Source of the DNA: Candidatus Mediterraneibacter pullistercoris
Lineage (GTDB): Bacteria; Bacillota; Clostridia; Lachnospirales; Lachnospiraceae
Assembly: GCA_019116885.1 (NCBI GenBank)
Contig: DXAU01000008.1
Coordinates: 1 to 44,165, forward strand
Direction of reading: 5' to 3'
Length of the DNA stretch: 44,165 nt
Part shown: piece by piece, positions 24,913 to 34,019 of the stretch
Layout of the letters: every line of letters starts with the position of its first letter
How positions within the stretch are numbered: the stretch's first letter is position 1
Translations under genes and position numbers: made by a program
The notes under the pieces: model-generated
The model's input: the letters and a program-made list of their open reading frames with translations, nothing else
The model's database searches: none
Told to the model about the DNA's origin: nothing

Positions 24913-25506
24913 ATGGCAAAACAGATATGGAAACCAGGCAACATGATCTATCCCCTTCCGGCCGTCATGGTGAGCACGGCGGACAAGGAGCACAACAGCA
25001 ACATACTGACGGTTGCGTGGACGGGAACCGTGTGCACGAATCCTCCGATGGCATATATATCTGTCCGTCCGGAGAGATACTCCTATCATATGTTAAAGGA
25101 GAGCGGGGAGTTTGTCATCAATCTGACGACAAAGAAACTGGCCCGTGCGACAGACTATTGCGGAGTGCGGTCGGGAAGAGATGTGGATAAATGGAAAGAG
25201 TGCCGTCTCACAAAGGGCAGAGCCTCTTCGCTGGAATATGCTCCGGTTATTAAAGAGTCCCCGGTTAATATCGAGTGCAGGGTAAAATCTGTCCAGGAGC
25301 TTGGCAGCCACCACATGTTTCTCGCGGAGATAACGGCAGTTCAGGCAGACGAGGCGTATATGGACGAAAAGGGCAGGTTCGACCTCGACCAGACCGGGCT
25401 GATTGCGTATTCCCACGGAGAATATCTGGATCTGGGGAAGAAGCTGGGGACATTCGGATACAGTGTGAGAAAGAAAGCATCCAGACGAAGAAAGGCGGGC
25501 AGATGA
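24913..25506 (+). CDS. Flavin reductase family protein (FMN-binding split barrel)
   Basis: A 197-residue flavin reductase-like split barrel with the pattern YPLPAVMVSTAD, NILTVAWTGTVCTNPPMAYISVRPERYSY and EFVINLTT. It probably binds FMN and acts as an oxidoreductase or FMN carrier; the exact reaction is unknown. AAGGAGAC precedes ATG 24913. It overlaps the threonine aldolase gene by four bases and follows the pyrophosphatase, so the three may be one transcript. Confidence 0.9.
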   Translation: MAKQIWKPGNMIYPLPAVMVSTADKEHNSNILTVAWTGTVCTNPPMAYISVRPERYSYHMLKESGEFVINLTTKKLARATDYCGVRSGRDVDKWKECRLTKGRASSLEYAPVIKESPVNIECRVKSVQELGSHHMFLAEITAVQADEAYMDEKGRFDLDQTGLIAYSHGEYLDLGKKLGTFGYSVRKKASRRRKAGR

Positions 25507-26600
25507 TGCTCTGTTTTGAAAACGACTATTCAGAGGGCGCTCATGAGAAAGTACTAAAACGCCTGATTGAAACAAATATGGAACAGCTTCCGGGATACGG
25601 AACGGACCGTTACAGTGAGTCTGCGAAAGAGAAGATCCGCGCTGCGTGCGGATGCCCGGATGCGGACATCTATTTCCTGACGGGAGGCACACAGACGAAC
25701 CAGACGGTAATCAGCTCCATCCTCGACAGCCATGAGGGCGTGGTTGCCGCGGAGACGGGACATATAGCCGCCCACGAAGCAGGAGCGATCGAGTGGACCG
25801 GACACAAGGTGCTCACCCTGCCCCAGGAGGACGGAAAGATATCTGCCGGTGATCTGGAAACGTATCTGAACACATTTTACAAAGATGCAAATCACGAGCA
25901 TATGGTATTTCCGGGGATGGTCTACATCTCCCATCCGACGGAATACGGAACGCTCTACACGAAAGGAGAGCTGGCGGAACTGTCCGCAGTCTGCTCCGAA
26001 TATCACATCCCGCTTTATCTGGACGGCGCGCGTCTGGGGTACGCGCTCGCCGCAAAAGAGACAGACGTGACGCTTAAGGACGTGGCGGAGTACTGCGACG
26101 TATTCTACATCGGCGGAACGAAGGCCGGAGCGCTGTGCGGAGAGGCGGTTGTCTTTACGAAAGCGGACACACCGCTTTATTTCGTCACGAAAGTCAAACA
26201 GAGAGGGGCGCTCCTGGCAAAAGGCAGACTGACAGGTGTACAGTTTGACGCTCTCTTTACGGACGGCCTTTATCTTGAGATCGGAAAGAATGCCATAGAC
26301 ACTGCAGATGAACTGAAGCGCATCCTGCGGGAGAATGGATATGAATTCTATATCGACTCCCCGACCAATCAGATCTTTGTCGTGCTTGAGAATACACAGA
26401 TGGAGAAACTTAGGGAACAGGTTGTGTTCAGTTTCTGGGAAAAGAAAGACGATACCCATACGGTCGTTCGGTTCGCGACGAGCTGGGCGACGAAAATGGA
26501 AGATGTGAAAAAACTGGCTGAACTCCTTTCGCGTGGCAGGAATATTTTGTCAGGTATCGGGAAAAATAGTCCTGACGATAAAGCATTATGCAATAAATGA
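25503..26600 (+). CDS. Low-specificity L-threonine aldolase
   Basis: A 365-residue fold-type I PLP enzyme of the aromatic amino-acid beta-eliminating lyase/threonine aldolase family. It shows FENDYSEGAHEKVL, GTDRYSE, the LTGGTQTNQ loop, AAETGHIAAHEAG, LDGARLGYAL and the PLP lysine in IGGTKAGALCGEAV. It splits threonine to glycine and acetaldehyde. The start is ATG 25503 (or 25506), with AAAGGCGGG upstream and a four-base overlap with the flavin reductase. The tail has about fifteen extra residues compared with many relatives. Confidence 0.9.
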   Translation: MMLCFENDYSEGAHEKVLKRLIETNMEQLPGYGTDRYSESAKEKIRAACGCPDADIYFLTGGTQTNQTVISSILDSHEGVVAAETGHIAAHEAGAIEWTGHKVLTLPQEDGKISAGDLETYLNTFYKDANHEHMVFPGMVYISHPTEYGTLYTKGELAELSAVCSEYHIPLYLDGARLGYALAAKETDVTLKDVAEYCDVFYIGGTKAGALCGEAVVFTKADTPLYFVTKVKQRGALLAKGRLTGVQFDALFTDGLYLEIGKNAIDTADELKRILRENGYEFYIDSPTNQIFVVLENTQMEKLREQVVFSFWEKKDDTHTVVRFATSWATKMEDVKKLAELLSRGRNILSGIGKNSPDDKALCNK

Positions 26601-26621
26601 TAATCAATCTCAATAAAACTA

Positions 26622-26680
26622 TTGATTCTGGCTATTGAGTTTGTTAATATACATATAGTTAGTGAAAACTAACTATATGT
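26622..26680 (+). promoter_or_regulatory. Enolase promoter with the longest shared operator
   Basis: TTGATT (26622-26627), 17 bases, TAATAT (26645-26650). The operator is a perfect 12-base inverted repeat with a six-base centre (26651-26680, core AGTTAG-N6-CTAACT) beginning immediately after the -10. AAATGATAAT at 26595-26604, 17 bases ahead of the -35, recurs in the ahpC promoter. Confidence 0.8.
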
Positions 26681-26682
26681 GA

Positions 26683-28056
<1,374 letters not shown>

Positions 28057-28073
28057 AAAATGGAAAATAGTAC

Positions 28074-28162
28074 TTGCTACAGGAGCCGTTTCGTCGTATA
28101 ATTACCCACGGTCTGTACAAAATCAAACGATCAGGAGTGCGTCTGCGCTTCTGGTCGTTTTG
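28074..28162 (+). promoter_or_regulatory. MATE promoter and leader hairpin
   Basis: TTGCTA (28074-28079), 17 bases, TATAAT (28097-28102) form a good promoter just after eno. A stem with AAACGATCAG and AGTGC arms (28125-28140 with 28145-28160) ending in TTTT lies in the transcribed leader. It could terminate eno read-through or act as an attenuator for the transporter. Confidence 0.5.
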
Positions 28163-28241
28163 CGACAGTTCATTCTGTGACATGACAGATCATGAAATTT
28201 TTGACAGGAAATTCTTGACAAAAGTAACAGAGGTGAAAACT

Positions 28242-29600
28242 ATGGGTGAGAATAACGCAGTGCAAGACATGACAACAGGAAGTCCGGCAAAACTGATCGT
28301 CCGGTTTATGATCCCGGTATGTCTGGGAAGCATCTTTCAGCAGTTTTATAATATAGCGGATTCCATTGTGGCGGGGCAGTTCATCGGCGTGCAGGCTCTG
28401 GCGGCCATCGGCAGCACTGGATCTCTGATGTTTTTTGTAACCGGCTGGCTCAATGGGTTGAGCAGCGGTTTCGCGATCCTTGTATCTCAATGGTTCGGGG
28501 CCAGGCAGTATGACAGGATGCGGCATTATGTGGCCATGTCTGTCATATTGTCGGCGGCCTGTGCTTTACTGATGACCGCAGGGTTTCTGATTGCGAATGA
28601 GCCGATCCTGAGGATGATGAACTATTCAGAAGATATCATGCCGGATGTAAAGCTGTACATGGGTATTATCTATGCCGGACTTATTGTTACTGCGGCGTAC
28701 AACGCACTGGCGGCGTTTTTAAGAGCGCTTGGAGATTCGAGATCACCGCTCTATTTCCTTATTATTTCAGCAGTGATCAACATCGTGCTGGATATTGTAT
28801 TTATTGCTGTTTTCGGCATGGGTGTGGAGGGATGCGCTTATGCGACAGTGATCGCTCAGGGGATCTCAGCTTTGCTGTGTTACATATATATTTTGAAACG
28901 ATTCCCCATTCTCCACCTGAAACGGGAGGATTTCAAGATCAGCCTGGAGAGCTTCGGACGCCTGCTGGCGCTCGGAACTCCTATGGGACTGCAGTTTTCC
29001 ATTACTGCTATTGGAACTATTATCGTGCAGGGAGCTGTAAATGTGTACGGAGAGGTATACATGGCAGGATTTTCTGCAGCCGGAAAGATCCAGAATCTGA
29101 CAGGATGTGTATTCTCATCATTTGGAGCGACAATTGCCACATATGTGGGTCAGAACCGCGGAGCGGGAAAGATAGAACGGGTCAGACAGGGAGTGCGCTG
29201 CACGCAGATTATGGTCCTGGCATGGAGCGTCATACTTATGGCCGCTATGTATTTTGGCGGCAGGTACATGACATGGCTGTTCATCAGTCCGTCAGAGACT
29301 GAAGTGGTTAATGCCTCAGTGACTTATTTCCATACGGTATTCTGGTGCTATCCCTTCCTTGGCAGCATCTTTATCTACAGAAACACACTGCAGGGCATGG
29401 GATACGGTCTTGTCCCCATGATGGGAGGTATCTTTGAGCTTGCAGCCAGGAGCGCTATCATCATGCTCGCGGCAGGCCATGTCAGCTATGTGGGAATATG
29501 CCTTTCCGATCCTATGGCCTGGCTCGCGGCTCTGATCCCGCTGGTACCATATTACTTCTATAAAATGCACCAGCTTACCCGACTTTCACCCGGCTGTTGA
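28242..29600 (+). CDS. MATE family efflux transporter
   Basis: A 452-residue protein with about twelve membrane helices and MATE features: TGSPAKLIVRFMIPVCLGSI at the start, then FQQFYNIADSIVAGQFIG, the second-half repeat LALGTPMGLQFSI, and FGATIATYVGQNRGAGK. It would export cationic drugs or metabolites by Na+ or H+ exchange. The start is ATG 28242 (MGENNAVQD) with AGAGGTG upstream; the open frame before it crosses the leader hairpin. Its last 26 bases overlap the convergent PopT gene. Confidence 0.92.
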   Translation: MGENNAVQDMTTGSPAKLIVRFMIPVCLGSIFQQFYNIADSIVAGQFIGVQALAAIGSTGSLMFFVTGWLNGLSSGFAILVSQWFGARQYDRMRHYVAMSVILSAACALLMTAGFLIANEPILRMMNYSEDIMPDVKLYMGIIYAGLIVTAAYNALAAFLRALGDSRSPLYFLIISAVINIVLDIVFIAVFGMGVEGCAYATVIAQGISALLCYIYILKRFPILHLKREDFKISLESFGRLLALGTPMGLQFSITAIGTIIVQGAVNVYGEVYMAGFSAAGKIQNLTGCVFSSFGATIATYVGQNRGAGKIERVRQGVRCTQIMVLAWSVILMAAMYFGGRYMTWLFISPSETEVVNASVTYFHTVFWCYPFLGSIFIYRNTLQGMGYGLVPMMGGIFELAARSAIIMLAAGHVSYVGICLSDPMAWLAALIPLVPYYFYKMHQLTRLSPGC

Positions 29601-30420
29601 ACTTATCCAGCGCCAGTGCAATGATGATACCGGCTGCGATACAGATGATATTTACAATTGCTGCCCCTGGATTCAGGAAGCCCCGGAACGGTATAATCAT
29701 AACTGTCGCTGCAATCACGATGCCGATGATGCCGTGGAAAGCGACAGAATAAAAGTTGTCAAACAGGGCATTGATCGCTTTGGCAAGGCAGATCACTGTG
29801 ACAACAGCGCCGATGCCGGCTGGCACCAGGATACCGGCATCGAAATGTCCGATTCCGTCCACGAACGGAGTATACAGACCCAGAGGCATGAGCAGTGTGG
29901 AAAAGCTCATGCCCGGCGCGATTATGCTAAGCGCCAGACAAAATCCGCAGAACAGATACCAGAAGAAATTCGGTTTTACTTCTATGGAAAACATCTGAAG
30001 TCCGATCAGCACTGCGAAGATTACGATCATACAGACGAACATTGAGATAAAAGAGCCTCTGCTCCGGCCCTGTTCTCCTGCTTCACGGAAAAGAGAGGGG
30101 AGCATCCCGGTGATCAGTCCGATGAAAACGCAGACAGACGGATCCGGGTATTTCTCAAGGAAAAAGGAGAGAATATTCGCAACTCCAAGAAAACCGATGA
30201 TCCCTCCGAGAAGCACCGGGATTAGCGGCGGAATGTGTGTTTTGAAATTCTTAAACGGATTGGAGAGAAGTTCCATGATTGGTTTGTAGATGCCGAAGAT
30301 CACACTCAACACGCCGCCGGATATGCCGGGCAGGACCGCGCCGAGACCGATCAGAGCGCCCTGCACGATGCGGAAGAGAAACTGAAGCGGGTTCATACTC
30401 TTTTTCTGTTTTTGATTCAT
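29575..30420 (-). CDS. PopT/DUF368 undecaprenyl-phosphate translocase
   Basis: A 281-residue membrane protein with about eight helices and DUF368 hallmarks: GALIGLGAVLPGISGGVLSV near the start and the repeat-like ALSIIAPGMSFSTLLMPLGLY in the middle. DUF368 proteins were recently shown to recycle the undecaprenyl-phosphate lipid carrier across the membrane for cell-wall synthesis. It is monocistronic, with AAGGAATC before ATG 30420 and 223 bases to the divergent sugar nucleotidyltransferase. That neighbour and galE also serve cell-surface glycan synthesis. Confidence 0.9.
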   Translation of the reverse strand: MNQKQKKSMNPLQFLFRIVQGALIGLGAVLPGISGGVLSVIFGIYKPIMELLSNPFKNFKTHIPPLIPVLLGGIIGFLGVANILSFFLEKYPDPSVCVFIGLITGMLPSLFREAGEQGRSRGSFISMFVCMIVIFAVLIGLQMFSIEVKPNFFWYLFCGFCLALSIIAPGMSFSTLLMPLGLYTPFVDGIGHFDAGILVPAGIGAVVTVICLAKAINALFDNFYSVAFHGIIGIVIAATVMIIPFRGFLNPGAAIVNIICIAAGIIIALALDKFNSRVKVG

Positions 30421-30643
30421 AGATTCCTTGATCCTTTCATTCTGATTTCACAAACATATTTATTTATACTATCTTTTATGTCTTTTTTCAAGTGCGTATG
30501 TAATCTTTTGGAACAAAGTGCGGAGGATCATCCCATTGCAGGAATCCTGAAATCTGATATAATGGAAAAGACATTATCGAGGATTATCGAGAAAAGTATA
30601 TGTTACAGACAAGTAATTCAGAGATCAGGAGGATTATATTGAT

Positions 30644-31561
30644 ATGAAGAAACCGGTTCTTGTCATAATGGCAGCAGGCATGGGCAGCAGATATGGAGGG
30701 CTCAAACAGATTGACCCCGTGGACAAAGAGGGGCAGATCATCATGGATTTTTCCATCTATGACGCAAAGCAGGCGGGATTCGAGAAAGTTGTGTTTATCA
30801 TTAAGAAAGAAAATGAAAACGACTTCAGAGAGGCGATTGGAAACAGAATCGAAAAATCCATGAAAACCGCCTATGTATATCAGGACATCAATAATATTCC
30901 TGAAGGATTCTCTGTGCCCGAGGGCCGCGTAAAACCTTGGGGAACAGCGCACGCAGTCCTGAGCGCTGCGGGAGAGATCGATGGTCCTTTCGCAGTCATC
31001 AATGCGGATGATTATTATGGACAGCATGCGTTTAAAGCCATTTATGAATACCTTACTTCGCATGAAGACGATGACAGATACCGGTATACGATGGCGGCCT
31101 ACCGCCTGAAGAATACGGTGACGGACAACGGATATGTATCCCGCGGCGTCTGCGAACTGAATGAAAAAAGAGAACTTGTCAGTGTGACAGAGCGCACAAG
31201 GATAGAGAAGAGAGGAGACGGGATCGCATATTCGGAAGATGACGGCCGGACATGGCAGGACATTGACGGTGATACGCTTGTCTCCATGAACATGTGGGGC
31301 TTTACACACAGTATGCTGGTGGAGATTAAAAAGGGGTTCCCGGTATTTCTGGAGAGAGGACTTCAGGAAAATCCTCTGAAGTGCGAGTATTATCTTCCGG
31401 CTGTTGTAAGCAGGCTGCTCACAGAGAACAAGGCGGCGGTAAAGGTGCTCGAGTCAGAAGACAAGTGGTATGGGGTGACTTACAAAGAAGATAAGCCTGT
31501 TGTCGTTGAAGCAATCCAGGCGCTGAAAGATGCGGGACTATACCCGCAGAAATTATGGTAA
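30644..31561 (+). CDS. Sugar-phosphate nucleotidyltransferase
   Basis: A 305-residue GT-A fold nucleotidyltransferase: the nucleotide loop VIMAAGMGSRYGGLKQID, PWGTAHAVLSA and the metal site VINADDYYG are present. The C-terminal part lacks the hexapeptide repeats of GlmU-type enzymes. It probably joins UTP or another NTP with a hexose 1-phosphate; the exact sugar cannot be read. AGGAGG precedes ATG 30644. It is followed by galE at 133 bases in the same direction, which fits a role in UDP-glucose/UDP-galactose supply. Confidence 0.85.
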   Translation: MKKPVLVIMAAGMGSRYGGLKQIDPVDKEGQIIMDFSIYDAKQAGFEKVVFIIKKENENDFREAIGNRIEKSMKTAYVYQDINNIPEGFSVPEGRVKPWGTAHAVLSAAGEIDGPFAVINADDYYGQHAFKAIYEYLTSHEDDDRYRYTMAAYRLKNTVTDNGYVSRGVCELNEKRELVSVTERTRIEKRGDGIAYSEDDGRTWQDIDGDTLVSMNMWGFTHSMLVEIKKGFPVFLERGLQENPLKCEYYLPAVVSRLLTENKAAVKVLESEDKWYGVTYKEDKPVVVEAIQALKDAGLYPQKLW

Positions 31562-31694
31562 CAGGACGGCCAGATGCAACATTTTTACTATAAGATGGTC
31601 TAAAAGTATAAAGCAATCTTCCATGGTCTGTGCTATACTGTGCTCGTAAACAAGGCAAAGAATTTCGCAGTCTTATCTTAAGGAGGAAACGAGC

Positions 31695-32711
31695 ATGTCT
31701 ATTTTAGTTACAGGAGGAGCCGGTTTCATCGGGAGCCACACATGTGTGGAACTTTTGAATGCCGGATATGATGTGGTAGTTGCAGATAATTTGTACAATG
31801 CTTCGGAGAAAGCGCTGGACAGAGTGAAAGAGATCACTGGGAAAGAACTTAGATTCTATAAAGCGGATATCCGCGACAGAGAGGTAATGAATGAGATCTT
31901 TGAAAAGGAAGAGATCGAGTCTGTGATCCATTTTGCAGGACTTAAGGCAGTGGGAGAGTCTGTGCGGAAACCGTTGGAGTATTATGAAAACAACATCGGC
32001 GGAACGATCACACTCTGCGACGTCATGAGAAGCCACGGAGTGAAGAACATCATCTTCAGCTCCTCCGCAACCGTATACGGTGATCCGGCATTTATTCCGA
32101 TCACAGAGGAGTGTCCGAAAGGAACCTGCACGAACCCATACGGCTGGACGAAATGGATGCTGGAGCAGATCCTCACGGACCTGCACACGGCAGATCCGGA
32201 GTGGAACGTTGTTCTCCTCAGATACTTTAACCCGATCGGGGCACATAAGAGCGGTCTCATCGGTGAAGATCCAAAAGGGATTCCAAACAACCTGATGCCA
32301 TATATCACACAGGTGGCGATCGGCAAGCTGGAGTGCCTCGGGGTATTCGGAGACGACTATGACACACCGGATGGAACAGGCGTGCGCGATTACATTCATG
32401 TGGTGGATCTTGCAATCGGACATGTGCGCGCAGTGGAGAAGCTCAAAGAAAAAGCAGGGGTGTCTGTCTACAATCTGGGAACAGGAAACGGATATTCTGT
32501 GCTTGACATGGTAAAAGCGTTCGGAAAAGCCTGCGGCAAAGAAATCCCATACCAGATCAAGCCGCGCCGTGAAGGCGATATCGCGACATGTTACTGTGAT
32601 GCGTCAAAGGCAAAGAAAGAGCTGAACTGGACGGCAGAGCGCGGACTTGAGGAGATGTGTGAAGACTCCTGGAGATGGCAGAGCCAGAATCCGAACGGAT
32701 ATAACAACTGA
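31695..32711 (+). CDS. galE: UDP-glucose 4-epimerase
   Basis: A 338-residue extended SDR of the GalE type: the NAD motif [16 protein letters not shown], the catalytic SSSATVYGD and YGWTK, and the C-terminal [12 protein letters not shown]. It interconverts UDP-glucose and UDP-galactose. AAGGAGGAAACGAGC precedes ATG 31695. It is the last gene of the pair with the nucleotidyltransferase and ends before a very stable hairpin. Confidence 0.95.
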   Translation: MSILVTGGAGFIGSHTCVELLNAGYDVVVADNLYNASEKALDRVKEITGKELRFYKADIRDREVMNEIFEKEEIESVIHFAGLKAVGESVRKPLEYYENNIGGTITLCDVMRSHGVKNIIFSSSATVYGDPAFIPITEECPKGTCTNPYGWTKWMLEQILTDLHTADPEWNVVLLRYFNPIGAHKSGLIGEDPKGIPNNLMPYITQVAIGKLECLGVFGDDYDTPDGTGVRDYIHVVDLAIGHVRAVEKLKEKAGVSVYNLGTGNGYSVLDMVKAFGKACGKEIPYQIKPRREGDIATCYCDASKAKKELNWTAERGLEEMCEDSWRWQSQNPNGYNN

Positions 32712-32727
32712 TAAGTGTAAAAAATAT

Positions 32728-32774
32728 TGCAGTCCCTGTCCGGCACGCGTGCGCTGCGCCGGACAGGGACTGCA
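32728..32774. terminator. Very stable hairpin after galE
   Basis: A perfect 17-base stem (TGCAGTCCCTGTCCGGC, 32728-32744, with 32758-32774). It lacks a T-run on the plus strand but has one on the minus strand. Its likely job is termination or 3'-end protection of the galE mRNA. Confidence 0.7.
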
Positions 32775-32915
32775 GTGATTTCGGCAAGCCAATCTAATGA
32801 TCTCTTGTAGGCCTTGAGAAAATATTACAGGCTGTAACTTCTGTTTTCCCTCAAAGATGAAAAAATTATAATGACAACACCGATAAAGAACCGTAAGACG
32901 GAGAAAAATCCTATT

Positions 32916-32998
32916 AAATGATAATTATTACTGTTACTATTTATTGACATAAGGATCCGGGTATGGTATATTAGAAAATAGTTAGATATAACTAACTA
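32916..32998 (+). promoter_or_regulatory. ahpC promoter with AGTTAG-N6-CTAACT operator
   Basis: TTGACA (32944-32949), 17 bases, TATATT (32967-32972). The operator (32980-32997, seven-base arms 32979-32998) begins at the predicted transcription start. AAATGATAAT (32916-32925), 18 bases before the -35, is shared with the enolase promoter and is loosely Fur/PerR-box-like (TGATAATTATTA). Confidence 0.8.
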
Positions 32999-33026
32999 AT
33001 AATATATTGATGAAAGGAGATTCACA

Positions 33027-33590
33027 ATGTCTTTGATTGGAAAAGAAATAGTAGATTTTAAGGTGCAGGCTTATCATAATGATGGGTTCAAAGAAGTGGC
33101 GAAAGAGGATATTCTTGGACACTGGTCAGTATTTTTCTTCTATCCTGCGGATTTTACTTTTGTGTGCCCGACAGAGCTGGCGGATCTTGCAGATAAGTAT
33201 GAGGAGTTCAAAAAGGCAGGATGCGAGATCTATTCGGTATCCTGTGACACTCACTATGTACACAAGGCGTGGCACGATGCGTCCAAGACGATCCAGAAGA
33301 TCGGGTATCCAATGCTCTCAGATCCGACTGGCGTGCTTGCAAGAGGGTTTGACGTTATGATCGAGGAGGACGGTCTTGCAGAGCGCGGCAGCTTCATTGT
33401 CAATCCCGAGGGAAAGATCGTAGCATATGAGGTTATAGCAGGGAATGTGGGAAGAAACGCGGATGAACTCTTCCGCAGAGTCCAGGCAAGCCAGTTTGTC
33501 GCGGAGCATGGAGATCAGGCGTGCCCTGCAAAATGGCAGCCGGGCGCTGGTACGTTAAAACCAGGTATTGAGCTTGTCGGGCATCTCTGA
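33027..33590 (+). CDS. ahpC: Peroxiredoxin AhpC
   Basis: A 187-residue typical 2-Cys peroxiredoxin with the peroxidatic Cys in DFTFVCPTEL, the Arg and Trp motifs, and the resolving Cys in GDQACPAKWQPG. It reduces hydrogen peroxide and organic peroxides in the cytoplasm, with electrons from AhpF or a thioredoxin-type reductase. AAAGGAG precedes ATG 33027. The reductase that normally follows survives only as a fragment at 33671, so electrons must come from elsewhere in the cell. Confidence 0.96.
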   Translation: MSLIGKEIVDFKVQAYHNDGFKEVAKEDILGHWSVFFFYPADFTFVCPTELADLADKYEEFKKAGCEIYSVSCDTHYVHKAWHDASKTIQKIGYPMLSDPTGVLARGFDVMIEEDGLAERGSFIVNPEGKIVAYEVIAGNVGRNADELFRRVQASQFVAEHGDQACPAKWQPGAGTLKPGIELVGHL

Positions 33591-33670
33591 CGGCAGACAA
33601 ATTGTACCGGTCTGACAGACTTGCGTTCAGGCCTGGTACAGAAAGAATCAGTAGGTATCACATATTCTGA

Positions 33671-33781
33671 GACAGTATTATTGCCGGCGGCGGTCTTATG
33701 GGACTGACCGCCGCAATATCTTTTGAGCATGCCAGATATCCCGTGCTCATGATCAAAAATTGGAGATCTTGCAAAATATGA
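33671..33781 (+). pseudogene. Relic of an AhpF/thioredoxin-reductase-like flavoprotein
   Basis: One open stretch reads DSIIAGGGLMGLTAAISFEH..., an unmistakable FAD/Rossmann N-terminal fingerprint (G-G-G-x-x-G-x-T-A-A) followed by a second strand (YPVLMI). It stops after 36 codons at 33779-33781. A stop lies immediately upstream, and there is no start codon or ribosome site. The place after ahpC is where the reductase gene normally sits, so this is probably the remnant of a deleted partner. Confidence 0.5.
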
Positions 33782-34019
33782 GTCCGGTCTCCAGGCACTT
33801 GGCTCTTCTGGGGAACAAAGAGAAAGGTTCTTTATTCTGAGGGTGTGAAAAGCAGAAAAGAATTGCAGGTATCGGTAAAAAGATGGAACACGTTATAGTA
33901 ATAATATATAATAAAAAAATATGCATCAAAAGGAATATATCCGATAACGGGCGATACCTATAGGACAGTATGGTCATATCGAACATTCAAAAGATAAAAA
34001 GAACAGGAGAGAAAAGTAA

